From contig NZ_BCMZ01000001.1 in NCBI RefSeq assembly GCF_001485535.1, forward strand, positions 2,232,001 to 2,296,000: a stretch of 64,000 nt of DNA. Reading direction: 5' to 3'. Both the position numbers and the translations under genes were made by a program. A model generated the notes under the pieces. That model was not told the origin of the DNA, ran no database searches, and saw only the letters and a list, made by a program, of their open reading frames with translations. The DNA comes from Halobacterium sp. CBA1132 (lineage in GTDB: Archaea > Halobacteriota > Halobacteria > Halobacteriales > Halobacteriaceae). Below, one piece after another: positions 26,750 to 34,641 of the stretch (positions are counted from its first letter, which is position 1; the number at the start of each line of letters is the position of its first letter).

Positions 26750-27166
26750 TCAGGTGCCGAGTTCGTCGAAGAGCGCGACGACTCGTCGCTCAATATCGTC
26801 GCGGATGCGCGCCACTTCGTCCGGGGAGCGACCGTCCGGGTCGTCGAGGTCCCAGTCGCGGTTCTCGCCCGCCCAGCCCGCGGGGCAGATGTCTTCGGCC
26901 GAGCAGCCCATCGTGATGACGTAGTCGGCGTCGCGAACTTCCTCGAACGTGACTTCGCGGGGCGTGCGGTCGGCGAGGTCGAAGCCGGCGTCGGCCATCG
27001 CGTCGACGACTGCCTCGTGGACGTGGTCAGCGGGGTCCGTGCCGCCCGTTACGAGCGCGATTTCGCCGTCGAGGCCGCGGCTCTCGCGTTCGCGCTGGGC
27101 GAACGCGTAGGCCATTTGGGAGCGGCCCGCATTCTGCACGCAGACGAACGCAACAGTGGTGGTCAC
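26750..27166 (-). CDS. arsC: Arsenate reductase, thioredoxin-coupled low-molecular-weight phosphatase type
   Basis: A 138-residue enzyme reducing arsenate to arsenite for export. The P-loop CVQNAGRS (C-x5-R-S) holds the nucleophilic Cys10, and ITMGCSAEDICPAGW supplies the second and third redox Cys of the thioredoxin-coupled class. The DWDLDDP motif supplies the catalytic Asp. It starts at GTG 27166, which overlaps the TGA of a short ORF made by a duplicated copy of this gene's own 5' end. Last gene of the arsR-acr3-arsC operon. Confidence 0.88.
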   Translation of the reverse strand: MTTTVAFVCVQNAGRSQMAYAFAQRERESRGLDGEIALVTGGTDPADHVHEAVVDAMADAGFDLADRTPREVTFEEVRDADYVITMGCSAEDICPAGWAGENRDWDLDDPDGRSPDEVARIRDDIERRVVALFDELGT

Positions 27167-27261
27167 GCGACCACCTCTCGCGGGACGTGCAGCACACGTC
27201 GCGCCGCAGGTGAGACGGCGTTCTGCACGCAGACGAACGCGACAGTAGTGGTGTCAGTCAT
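27163..27261 (-). pseudogene. Truncated duplicate of the arsC 5' end (32 codons)
   Basis: ATG at 27261 overlaps the acr3 stop, as an operon gene start normally would, and reads MTDTTTVAFVCVQNA, almost the same as the arsC start (TTTVAFVCVQNAG). After the P-loop Cys it diverges into unrelated sequence and ends at 27163 in a TGA that overlaps the arsC GTG. About 35 bp (27221-27255 against 27131-27165) are near-identical. It looks like a partial tandem duplication or repair scar at the acr3-arsC junction; the fragment may now serve to couple translation. Confidence 0.7.
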
Positions 27262-28399
27262 CGGTGGCTGGGGCGTCGAGGCCGCCGGTGGTGTGGCCGC
27301 TCCAGTCGTAGCGGCGCTGGAAGTACAGTGCGACGTTGACGAGCGCCAATAGGACGGGGACTTCGATGAGCGGGCCGACGACGGTGGCGAACGCGACGCC
27401 GGAGCCGACGCCGAAGACGGCGACGGAGACGGCGATAGCGAGTTCGAAGTTGTTGCTCGCGGCGGTGAAGCCGATGGCGGTCGTGGTGGAGTAGTCCGCG
27501 CCGATTCCTTTCCCCATCCCGAAGCTCACGAGGAACATCACGACGAAGTAAATCGTCAGGGGGACGGCGATGAGGAGAACGTTGCCGGGCGCGGCGACGA
27601 TGCTGCCGCCCTGCGTGGCGAACATCACGACGACGGTGAACAGCAGCGCGACGAGCGTCAGCGGGTCGATTTTCGGGACGAGCACGTCCTCGTACCACTG
27701 CTCGCTGCGGAGCCGAGTGCCCGCGAATCGGGTGAAGAAGCCCGCGGCGAACGGGACGCCGAGGAAGACGACGATGGCCTCGAACACCTGCATCGGGGTG
27801 ACGTCGAAACTGGTGATGCCGGCGGCGAGGGCGTCAAGCCCGAACGCGGAGGGGAGCACGAGCGCGAACAGCCAGACGTAGACGCCGTACGTGAGAATCT
27901 GGAAGAGGCTGTTGAACGCGACGAGGCCAGTAACGTACTCCGTGGAGCCTTCGGCGAGTTCGTTCCAGACGAGCACCATCGCGATGCAGCGCGCCATCCC
28001 GATGAACACGAGGCCGAGGAAGAACTCGGGGCGGGCGGGCAGGCCGGGGACGACGCCGCCGAAGAAGACGACGGCGAGCGTGAACATCAGCGTCGGGCCG
28101 ATGAGCCAGTTCTGCACGAGACTCAGACCGAGCACGCGCCAGTTGCTGAACACCGCCCGCAGTTGCGAGTAGTCGGCTTTCGCGAGCGGCGGGTACATCA
28201 TCAACACCAGCCCGATTTCCACGAGGTGGAGGTCCTGGATGGGCTGAGTGACCGACGGCGCGGCGTAGCCGAGGCCGACGCCGGCGGCCATCGCGGCGAA
28301 AATCCAGACGGTGAGGTACTTGTCGAGGACGTCCATCGAGCGCGGGTCGCCGCAGGCCTCGCAGTCGCAGTTCGGGCCGTGCTCGTGGGCGTTACTCAT
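27254..28399 (-). CDS. acr3: Arsenite efflux transporter, ACR3 family
   Basis: A 381-residue permease with about ten membrane helices. The ACR3 signature with the essential Cys is GMARCIAMVLVWNELAEGS; the PLTIYFVVMFLVSFGMGKGI and GFTAASNNFELAIAVSVAVFG blocks are also present. It exports arsenite using the membrane potential. The N-terminal 20 residues carry an unusual motif, HGPNCDCEACGDP, with three cysteines, that may bind metalloid. Its 5' end overlaps arsR by 8 bp. Confidence 0.93.
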   Translation of the reverse strand: MSNAHEHGPNCDCEACGDPRSMDVLDKYLTVWIFAAMAAGVGLGYAAPSVTQPIQDLHLVEIGLVLMMYPPLAKADYSQLRAVFSNWRVLGLSLVQNWLIGPTLMFTLAVVFFGGVVPGLPARPEFFLGLVFIGMARCIAMVLVWNELAEGSTEYVTGLVAFNSLFQILTYGVYVWLFALVLPSAFGLDALAAGITSFDVTPMQVFEAIVVFLGVPFAAGFFTRFAGTRLRSEQWYEDVLVPKIDPLTLVALLFTVVVMFATQGGSIVAAPGNVLLIAVPLTIYFVVMFLVSFGMGKGIGADYSTTTAIGFTAASNNFELAIAVSVAVFGVGSGVAFATVVGPLIEVPVLLALVNVALYFQRRYDWSGHTTGGLDAPATDD

Positions 28400-28781
28400 C
28401 GCTCACCCCGCGGTCGGCGGCGACGAAGAGGTCGTCCGCGAGCGCGGTGGCGTCGTAGTACCGCCAGTTGCCGTCCTTTCGACGGGTGGCGAGGCCGGCG
28501 TCCACGAGGTCCGCGAGCGCGTGACTGACCGCGCTGTCCGAGACATCCACGAGCGGTTCGAGTTCGCAGACGCAGCGCTCGCCGTCGCTCGCGGCGAGCA
28601 CGCGCGCCAGTCGGTAGCGGGTGTCGTTGCCGAGCACCGCGAACACGGACTGCGTTCGGTCGTCGAAGGCGTCGTCGGCGAGCCCGTGGAGTTCCTCGAG
28701 ACGCCGCTCTACGTCGCCGTCGCAGCACTCGCCGAGTTCGTCGGCGAGCAGCCGTCGAAGCCGGTCGGGAGCCTGAGCCAT
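28392..28781 (-). CDS. arsR: ArsR-family arsenic-responsive repressor
   Basis: A 129-residue winged-helix repressor. The DNA-binding segment is LEPLVDVSDSAVSHALADLVD, and the metalloid-sensing cysteines lie in ERCVCELEPL as in classic ArsR (ELCVCDL). An extra Cys pair near the N-terminus (GECCDGD) may add a ligand. First gene of the operon; the ATG at 28781 lies 6 bases from a double palindromic operator, which fits negative autoregulation. Confidence 0.9.
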   Translation of the reverse strand: MAQAPDRLRRLLADELGECCDGDVERRLEELHGLADDAFDDRTQSVFAVLGNDTRYRLARVLAASDGERCVCELEPLVDVSDSAVSHALADLVDAGLATRRKDGNWRYYDATALADDLFVAADRGVSDE

Positions 28782-28786
28782 ACAGC

Positions 28787-28840
28787 CTATCTGAACTGTT
28801 CTTCAGATAGTCGTTCCGGTGTGAACTGCAGTTCAGATAG
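28787..28840. promoter_or_regulatory. Probable ArsR operator (two palindromic sites)
   Basis: A perfect 9-bp inverted repeat CTATCTGAA-ctgttc-TTCAGATAG (28787-28810) is followed by the perfect 12-bp palindrome GAACTGCAGTTC (28823-28834), which runs into another TTCAGATAG half-site (28832-28840). The pair lies directly upstream of arsR. Spacing and symmetry suit two ArsR dimers covering the promoter. Confidence 0.75.
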
Positions 28841-28903
28841 TGTGGGGAGGCCGGTGCGTGTCGTAACGTATTTGAATTCCAGTCGGCTAGAGATGGATGC
28901 AGT

Positions 28904-28977
28904 GTCCGGGGTAGGGTAGTGGACTATCCTTCAGCCTTGTGGAGGCTGAGACGCGGGTTCGATTCTCGCCCCTGGAC
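28904..28977 (+). tRNA. tRNA-His (GUG anticodon)
   Basis: The sequence folds as a cloverleaf. The acceptor TCCGGGG (28905-28911) pairs with CCCTGGA with one G-U. The D-arm is GGGT/ATCC, and the anticodon stem CAGCC/GGCTG carries the loop TTGTGGA (anticodon GTG). The T-arm is GCGGG-TTCGATT-CTCGC. G at 28904 is the extra G-1 and pairs with C73 at 28977, the histidine identity pair. CCA is not encoded. No intron. Confidence 0.95.
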
Positions 28978-29039
28978 TGTTCCAATTTTTACATTTATTT
29001 TCGAGTTACGTAGTGAGACTTGCATCCAGATATACGAAC

Positions 29040-29882
29040 TTAGCCGGCGTTTTCTGCGGATTTAGGTTTGGATTTATGAACTGGTGCCCCAATTAATGAG
29101 CGCAAATCATCACGTTCTACGCTCCCGGATTCGGCACGACGATGGCAGCTACTGCAAAGCGATATCAGATTCGCCAGGAAGTGCGCATCCTCGGCAGTGT
29201 GCGTGTCTGAATCGACGAAGCATCGAACTGGGATGATGTGGTGTACATCCGGGTTACGTCCCAGTTCTTCTCGCGTCGATTCACACAACTGGCACTCGTA
29301 TCCATCCCGGTCAAGGGCTTCTGACCGTGCCTCTCGCCATCCAGTACCGTATTCGAGGTTTCCGCCACCCTTCCAATTCGGATGTCCATCACCCGAAAAC
29401 TGCTCAGAGAGCCACGTAGCTCGACAGTCACGACTACAGAATACTGCGGATACAGTTTGACTGGGGTACCGTTCGACTCCGGTTCCGCAGACAGTGCAGT
29501 CAACTGTCTGTTTGCCGCCATTCCAGCGAGGATTCTTCTCACCTTCGAGAACTGGTGGTGACTGCCACGAACCGCTATCGACGCAGGCGGTGCAGTAGAC
29601 GCCGGACTTCTCAGATGGATAGTATTCGAATGCGGTACCGCAGATTCGACACGTCTCGGATTCCGTTCCACCCTTGTAGTTCGGGTTTTCCGCCCCCTCG
29701 TGTGAAACAGCCACTTCCCGACAAGCTGAAGAACAGTACTTCTGTTCGTATTCAGAGTAGAATTGGTCTCCACACTCACTACACGTTCGGTTAGCCAATC
29801 GCTCTCCGTGTGACCGCCAGTGGTGGACACGACCACCACGTTCCGTATCGAATGACTTGCCACAGGTCGGACACTCGAACAT
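29040..29882 (-). CDS. HNH endonuclease with N-terminal zinc fingers
   Basis: A 280-residue protein. It opens with a C2H2-like finger (FECPTCGKSFDTERGGRVHH), then several CxxC ribbons (CSECGDQ, CRICGTAFE, YCTACVDS, CTVCGTGVE, FCSRDCRATW), many followed by the motif (N/H)P(N/R)(Y/W)(K/N)GG. The C-terminal HNH nuclease is YECQLCESTREEL, then NPDVHHIIPVRCF and NLISLCSSCHRRAE, with catalytic His and metal ligands visible. The finger repeats probably read DNA. Codon use is AT-richer than neighbours, it is bracketed by tRNA-His repeats, and it is probably a mobile endonuclease. Confidence 0.85.
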   Translation of the reverse strand: MFECPTCGKSFDTERGGRVHHWRSHGERLANRTCSECGDQFYSEYEQKYCSSACREVAVSHEGAENPNYKGGTESETCRICGTAFEYYPSEKSGVYCTACVDSGSWQSPPVLEGEKNPRWNGGKQTVDCTVCGTGVERYPSQTVSAVFCSRDCRATWLSEQFSGDGHPNWKGGGNLEYGTGWREARSEALDRDGYECQLCESTREELGRNPDVHHIIPVRCFVDSDTHTAEDAHFLANLISLCSSCHRRAESGSVERDDLRSLIGAPVHKSKPKSAENAG

Positions 29883-29991
29883 CGTAGTCGATAGTGACTA
29901 CTAGAAGTACCGACAAAATTCTTAATTAAACATTCTGATATGGGGCGTACAAGTCGCAGCGCCGAGCGTAGCGAGGCGACCGTCTCACAAC

Positions 29992-30013
29992 GGTTCGATT
30001 CTCGACCCTGGAC
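29992..30013 (+). repeat. att-like copy of the tRNA-His 3' end
   Basis: Twenty-one of 22 bases match the last 22 bases of tRNA-His (28956-28977). No tRNA precedes it, so it is a truncated copy. The following sequence (CTTCCTACGAGCC) differs from that after the real tRNA, placing the repeat boundary at base C73. Confidence 0.7.
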
Positions 30014-30137
30014 CTTCCTACGAGCCAACCGAGTAGCGTAGCGCCCAGCAGTCGAAGAATGAACCCACCAGCGGCACCCCACACAGCGACCGCTGTGAGA
30101 CGACAACTGATTTACTGGTTCGGTACGCGCATCCGGT

Positions 30138-30899
30138 GTGAGACGCAGAGCCCTCCTCTCCGGCCTCGCGGCCGGTACGACTGCCGCCCTCGCCGGGTGT
30201 ACGGACCGGGGTAGCCTGTTCGGTGACCCCGTGCAGGAGACCCGCGAGCGGTACTTCGACCTGCCGGACGGCGGCCGGCTTCGAATCGAGAACGCGAACG
30301 GCGACGTGAATGTCTCCGGGCGGAACAGACCCGAAGTGAGCGTCGACGCGGTAGTGACGGTGCCCAGCGACGAACGCCTCGACGACGTGACCGTCGCGGT
30401 GTCCGGAGACGGCGACGACCGGGCGTTGACCGTCGACATTGACGGAGACACCAGCAGCGTGAGCGTCGACATCGACGTCCGCGCACCCGAGGACGCCGCG
30501 ATGGGGTCGGTACAGACGGACAACGGCCACGTCGAGGTTCGGGGCGTGGCCGGGGTGGCCGCGGCGCGCTCGATGAATGGGAGCGTGACGGTTCGCGACG
30601 CCGGCCCAGTCAGCACGGTAGCCAGCGAGAACGGCGACGTCGCCGCGGACGTGCCGGCGCCCCTGCCGGGGGACGTGTCGGTGCGCACCGAGAACGGGGA
30701 CGTCGAGGTGGCGCTGTCGCCGGAGGCCGACGCGACGCTGGACGCACGAACGGAGACCGGCTACGTCGAAATCGAGGAACTGCCGCTAGAGGACGAGCGC
30801 GGCGACAACGCCCACGTCACGGGGACGCTCGGGGGCGGCACGCGGGACGTGACAATCGGCACGACGAACGGACGGGTCGTGGTGGAGCCGCTGGAGTAG
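30138..30899 (+). CDS. Exported lipoprotein, DUF4097-like beta repeat
   Basis: A 253-residue protein with a Tat-type signal (MRRRALLSGLAAGTTAA) and a lipobox LAGC (Cys around residue 21), so probably a haloarchaeal membrane-anchored lipoprotein. The mature part is made of repeated short strands with the ENxNGDVxV theme (RIENANGDVNVSGRN, TENGDVEVALS, TTNGRVVVE), typical of the DUF4097/adhesin-like beta-helix family. The start is GTG at 30138. Function unknown. Confidence 0.82.
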   Translation: MRRRALLSGLAAGTTAALAGCTDRGSLFGDPVQETRERYFDLPDGGRLRIENANGDVNVSGRNRPEVSVDAVVTVPSDERLDDVTVAVSGDGDDRALTVDIDGDTSSVSVDIDVRAPEDAAMGSVQTDNGHVEVRGVAGVAAARSMNGSVTVRDAGPVSTVASENGDVAADVPAPLPGDVSVRTENGDVEVALSPEADATLDARTETGYVEIEELPLEDERGDNAHVTGTLGGGTRDVTIGTTNGRVVVEPLE

Positions 30900-32072
30900 T
30901 CAGGGCGCGGACTGGCCGCTCGTGCCGGGGATGGTGGGTTCGGCGCTGACCCCCGTCGACTGGATGATGTCGAAGGCGGTCATGAGGTCGGTGCGGGAGA
31001 CGAGGCCGACCATCTCGTCGGCCTCGTCGACGACGACGAGGCGGCCGACGCCGTGCTCCTGCATGGCGTCGAGCGCGTCCATCGCGTTGTTCGTCTCGCC
31101 GATGGAGTGGACTTGGTCGGACATCACGTCCTCGACGAGGATGGCGTCCCGTTCGACCGCGTCGACGTCGCGGGCGTCGTCGAGCGTGACCATCCCGACG
31201 ACGCTGCCGTTGCGCATGACTGGGTAGCCGGTGTGGCGTTCTTCGAGCATGCGCTCCATGAGTTCGGCGACGGAGTCGTCGGCGTCGACGGTGTGGACGT
31301 CACGGGTCATGATGTCCGCGACAGTGACGTCTTGGAAGACGGCGTTCATCACGGTGCGCTGGGCTTCGCCGGACGCGCCGATGTAGATGAAGAAGGCGAT
31401 GGCGATGAGGATGGGATTGAACCCAAGCAGGCCGACGATACCGATGAGGAGCGCGAACAGTTTCCCGACCTCGGCGGCAATCTGAGTGGCGCGGGCGAAC
31501 GAGCGCTTGCGGGCGAGCAGCGCGCGGAGGACGCGCCCGCCGTCCATCGGGAAGCCGGGGAGGAGGTTGAACGCGGCGAGCGCGAAGTTCATCAGCGCGA
31601 GGTAGCCGAAGACGAACCGGAGCGTGTCGAGCGACGCCGGCAGGAACCGCAGCGCGCCGAACGACAACACCCCGAGCGCGATGCTGACGACGGGGCCGGC
31701 GATGGCAATCCAGAACTCTTGGCTCCACTCCTCGGGCTGGTCGGAGAGGGAGGCGATGCCGCCGAGAATCCACAGCGTGATGGAGTCGATGGGGAATCCG
31801 AACCGCATCGCGACGACGCTGTGTCCGAGTTCGTGGAGGACGACGCCGACGAACAGGCCGACGGCGGCAGCGATGCCGAGGTACCACTGCATGTCTCCGT
31901 CGGTGAGCGCGGCAGCGTCGAGGTTGGCGTCGAACGGCACGCTGTTGAGCGTCTCTATCCAGATGTCGACCTGCGTCCCGATGAGGTACGCGAACACGGG
32001 GAGAATCAGCAGGAACGTGACGTCGAGTTTGATCGGGATGCCGAACGCGCTCCCGACTTTGAAGCTTCGCAT
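30900..32072 (-). CDS. Site-2-protease-type M50 metalloprotease with CBS domains
   Basis: A 390-residue membrane protease. The zinc motif is VVLHELGHSV and the third ligand lies in NLLPGFPMDGGRVLRALL; both intact. About six membrane helices come before residue 235. Two CBS domains follow (VADIMTRDVHTVDADDSVAE, VEDVMSDQVHSIGETNNAMD), which usually sense adenine nucleotides. It would cut transmembrane substrates within the membrane, possibly anti-sigma-like or regulatory proteins. The ATG at 32072 (MRSFKVGS) is chosen; a Met two codons upstream is also possible. Confidence 0.9.
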   Translation of the reverse strand: MRSFKVGSAFGIPIKLDVTFLLILPVFAYLIGTQVDIWIETLNSVPFDANLDAAALTDGDMQWYLGIAAAVGLFVGVVLHELGHSVVAMRFGFPIDSITLWILGGIASLSDQPEEWSQEFWIAIAGPVVSIALGVLSFGALRFLPASLDTLRFVFGYLALMNFALAAFNLLPGFPMDGGRVLRALLARKRSFARATQIAAEVGKLFALLIGIVGLLGFNPILIAIAFFIYIGASGEAQRTVMNAVFQDVTVADIMTRDVHTVDADDSVAELMERMLEERHTGYPVMRNGSVVGMVTLDDARDVDAVERDAILVEDVMSDQVHSIGETNNAMDALDAMQEHGVGRLVVVDEADEMVGLVSRTDLMTAFDIIQSTGVSAEPTIPGTSGQSAP

Positions 32073-32141
32073 ACACACGGATACCGGCGCACGCCGTTTA
32101 AAAGCGGGGGCGGCGACGACCCGAGGCGAGCGCCGCGGTGG

Positions 32142-33359
32142 TCAGTAGGCCGCGCGGAGGACGGCTTCGACATCACCAGTCGTGAGGTCGAGACCGGCGG
32201 GCGCGTTCGCGACGAACGAGTCCGCGACGACGGTCTCGGCGACCGCCGGGAAGTCGTCGGGTTCGGGGCCGTCGACGGCCGACAGCGAGTCGGGGAGACC
32301 GAGCGCGTCCCGGACGTCCGCGACTGCCTCGACGACGGCTTCGGCGGGGTCGTCCGCATCTCCGACGCCGAGCGCGTCCGCGAGCAGGTCGCGGCGGCCG
32401 TCCACCTCAGCGAAGAGGTAGCGGAGGGCGTGGGGTGCTATGACGGCGTGCGCGGCGCCCTGCTGGACGGCGTAGCCGTCGGTGAGGCCGTGGCCGAACG
32501 CGTGGAGTATCGAGAGCGTGGTCTCGCCGGGCCGCGAGATACCGTACTGGACGAGCAACAACCCCTCTAGCACGGGTTCGAGCGTGTCCGCGCTCACCGC
32601 TCTGCGCCCTAACTCGCGGAGACCGTCGGCCATCAGGCCGAGGCCGCGGGCGGCAGTGGCGTCCGTGACGGGCGTGGCGTTCGCGGCGTACAGCGTCTCG
32701 ATGCCCTTGTCGAAGCCGTTCATCGCGGAGCCGACGAGCACGTCGTAGGGCGTCGTCGCGACGAGCGCGGGGTCGTAGAAGACCGCACGCGGCATCAGCC
32801 GGCGGTCCGAGAGCCCGCCACTCACGAACTCGTCGACGAGTCCCGCATCGGGCGCGGCGTTGAGGCCCGCGACCACGGAGAGGTCCGCGCCCGCGAGCGT
32901 CGTCGGCGCGGCAACGATTGGTTCGAGGTCGCCGTCCGCAGACAGCGTCCCCGTCGACGCGAACTCGCGGGCGGCGGCTTCTCGGTCGTGGTCGCCCGCG
33001 GCGAGCACGCTGGCGGCTTTGGCAACGTCGAGGCTGCTGCCGCCGCCGAGCGAGACGAGTACGTCAGCGTCGCGCTCACGGTACGCGTCTCGCGCGTCCA
33101 GCGCCGTCGACAGCAGTTTCTCGGGGGTCGTCTCGGCGAAGACGCCCGCGAGGCGGTCGCCGAGGCCGTCGCGAACCGGGTCCATTACGGCCGCCGTGTT
33201 GCCGACCGTCGACCCGCAGACGACGAGCGCGCGCTCGAACCCCTGCGCGTCGAGTTCGGCCGCGAGGTCGGCCACGCAGTCGGCGCCGTACCGGAGGACG
33301 GGAGTGTCGTAGTCGAAGCGGAAGGGCGCGCCGACGCGGTCGCTCCCGGGCGCCGGCAC
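32142..33359 (-). CDS. Iron-containing alcohol dehydrogenase / maleylacetate reductase family
   Basis: A 405-residue NAD(P)-dependent enzyme. The dinucleotide motif is LVSLGGGSSLDVAK, and the metal ligands lie in GFDKGIE (Asp) and HAFGHGLTDGYAVQQGAAHAV (three His). The family covers alcohol dehydrogenases and maleylacetate reductases. Its start lies 1 bp from the end of the ring-cleaving dioxygenase gene, which is upstream on the same strand, so the two form an operon. That neighbour favours the maleylacetate-reductase reading, as inference only. Confidence 0.85.
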   Translation of the reverse strand: MPAPGSDRVGAPFRFDYDTPVLRYGADCVADLAAELDAQGFERALVVCGSTVGNTAAVMDPVRDGLGDRLAGVFAETTPEKLLSTALDARDAYRERDADVLVSLGGGSSLDVAKAASVLAAGDHDREAAAREFASTGTLSADGDLEPIVAAPTTLAGADLSVVAGLNAAPDAGLVDEFVSGGLSDRRLMPRAVFYDPALVATTPYDVLVGSAMNGFDKGIETLYAANATPVTDATAARGLGLMADGLRELGRRAVSADTLEPVLEGLLLVQYGISRPGETTLSILHAFGHGLTDGYAVQQGAAHAVIAPHALRYLFAEVDGRRDLLADALGVGDADDPAEAVVEAVADVRDALGLPDSLSAVDGPEPDDFPAVAETVVADSFVANAPAGLDLTTGDVEAVLRAAY

Positions 33360-33360
33360 G

Positions 33361-34326
33361 CTACTCGCCCCCGTCGCCCGCGGCCGGCGGCACGAAGTCG
33401 GGGAGCGCCGCCTCGATTGCCTCGCGGTCGGCCTCCAGCCAGTCCGGCAGGACGAGCGACGACCCGAGTTCCTCGACCGGCTCGTCGGCGTCGAAGCCCG
33501 GGCCGTCGGTGGCGATTTCGAAGAGGACGCCGCCGGGCTCCCGGCAGTACAGCGACTGGAAGTACTTGCGGTCGATGGGGCCGTTCGCCGCGAGGCCGCG
33601 CTCGGCGTAGGCCTCCTCGTACGCCTCCAGTTCGTCGACGCTCCGAGCCGTGAACGCGACGTGGTGGACGGTCCCGACGCCCATCGTGCCGCGGGCGGCC
33701 TCCGTCTCCACGAGGTCCAGCAGGGCGTGCGCGCCGCCTTCGGGCGTCCGGTAGCGCCGCCGGTCGCCGTCTTCGGCGACGCGTTCGTAGCCGAGTACGT
33801 CCGTCAGAATCTCCTCGGTCGGCCCGAACTCGCGGACCGCGAGCGTGACGCTGTGGAACCCCCGGAGTTGGTGTTCGGCGGGCACCGGGCCGTCGGGCCA
33901 CGGCACCGCGTCGGAATCGCGGGCGTGCTCACTCGCGATTAGTTCGAGGCCGACGCCGTCCGGGTCCGCGAACCGGAGGACGGTGTCGCCGAAGCGCTCG
34001 TCCTCCTCGACGTCGACGCCGCGCTCGTGGAGGCGCTGGACCCAGTAGTCGACGGACTCGGGCGGAATCAGGTAGGCGGTGTCGCGAGTCTGCCCCGCGC
34101 CGAACTGGCCGTCGCGGCCGCTTTCCGTCCACGGGAAGAACGTGATGTTCGTCCCGGGCGTCCCCTCGTAGTCCCCGAAGTAGAAGTGGTACGTTCCGGT
34201 GTCGTCGTGGTTGACGGTGCGCTTGACGAACCGCAGGCCGAGCGTCTCGACGTAGAAGTCGGCGTTCGCCTGCGGGTCGCCCGCGATGGCCGTGACGTGG
34301 TGGAGTCCCGGCGTCGTCGGTGGCAT
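33361..34326 (-). CDS. Ring-cleaving dioxygenase, VOC/glyoxalase superfamily (PcpA/LinE/MhqO-like)
   Basis: A 321-residue protein with two tandem VOC modules. The first starts PGLHHVTAIAGDPQANADFY and has TYHFYFGDYEGTPGT. The second has LRGFHSVTLAVREFGPTEEI, then GTVHHVAFTARSVDELEAYE and LFEIATDGPGF, giving His, His and Glu as likely Fe(II) ligands. This is the MhqO/LinE/PcpA class, which opens hydroquinone-type rings. It is the first gene of a two-gene operon with the Fe-type dehydrogenase. Confidence 0.87.
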   Translation of the reverse strand: MPPTTPGLHHVTAIAGDPQANADFYVETLGLRFVKRTVNHDDTGTYHFYFGDYEGTPGTNITFFPWTESGRDGQFGAGQTRDTAYLIPPESVDYWVQRLHERGVDVEEDERFGDTVLRFADPDGVGLELIASEHARDSDAVPWPDGPVPAEHQLRGFHSVTLAVREFGPTEEILTDVLGYERVAEDGDRRRYRTPEGGAHALLDLVETEAARGTMGVGTVHHVAFTARSVDELEAYEEAYAERGLAANGPIDRKYFQSLYCREPGGVLFEIATDGPGFDADEPVEELGSSLVLPDWLEADREAIEAALPDFVPPAAGDGGE

Positions 34327-34452
34327 ACTCGGCCGTACGGCTCCCAGACACCTATACCCCAGTTAGACGGCACCGTCACCGGGTGACGGCCGTGTCACCG
34401 AGGGACGGTGGTGCCAGCGAACTGTTAACACGCCAGCCCGCGAAGCCGGCGT

Positions 34453-34641
34453 ATGACCTGCCCGTTCTTGGAGTACCGCGACGAGGGCGACGGCCGCTCG
34501 TTCGACGTCGAGCGGGCGTACTGCGGGGCCGCCGACCAGTTCGTCGAGGCGATGCGCGCGGACGTCTGCAACGACCGCTACGACCTCGACCACGCCACTG
34601 ACTGCGAGATATTCCGCGAGCACGCGGGCGAGAACGCGTGA
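34453..34641 (+). CDS. Small cysteine-containing haloarchaeal protein
   Basis: A 62-residue soluble protein with four Cys (TCPFLEYR, AYCGAA, DVCNDRYD, TDCEIF) that could bind zinc. It starts at an ATG just after the divergent gap with the dioxygenase operon, and its TGA overlaps the GTG of the BKACE gene, so the two are translationally coupled. I know it only as a conserved haloarchaeal small protein. Confidence 0.75.
   Translation: MTCPFLEYRDEGDGRSFDVERAYCGAADQFVEAMRADVCNDRYDLDHATDCEIFREHAGENA

Larger units (their letters stand above)
28956..30013. mobile_element. Minimal tRNA-His-associated element with an HNH endonuclease gene
   Basis: The 22-nt tail of tRNA-His at 28956-28977 (GGTTCGATTCTCGCCCCTGG then AC) recurs at 29992-30013 with a single mismatch. 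The 1.0-kb interval holds one gene, an HNH endonuclease, and is visibly richer in A/T than its surroundings. A duplicated tRNA 3' end is the usual footprint of integration, but no integrase is present, so the element is either a remnant or moved by other means. Confidence 0.6.
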
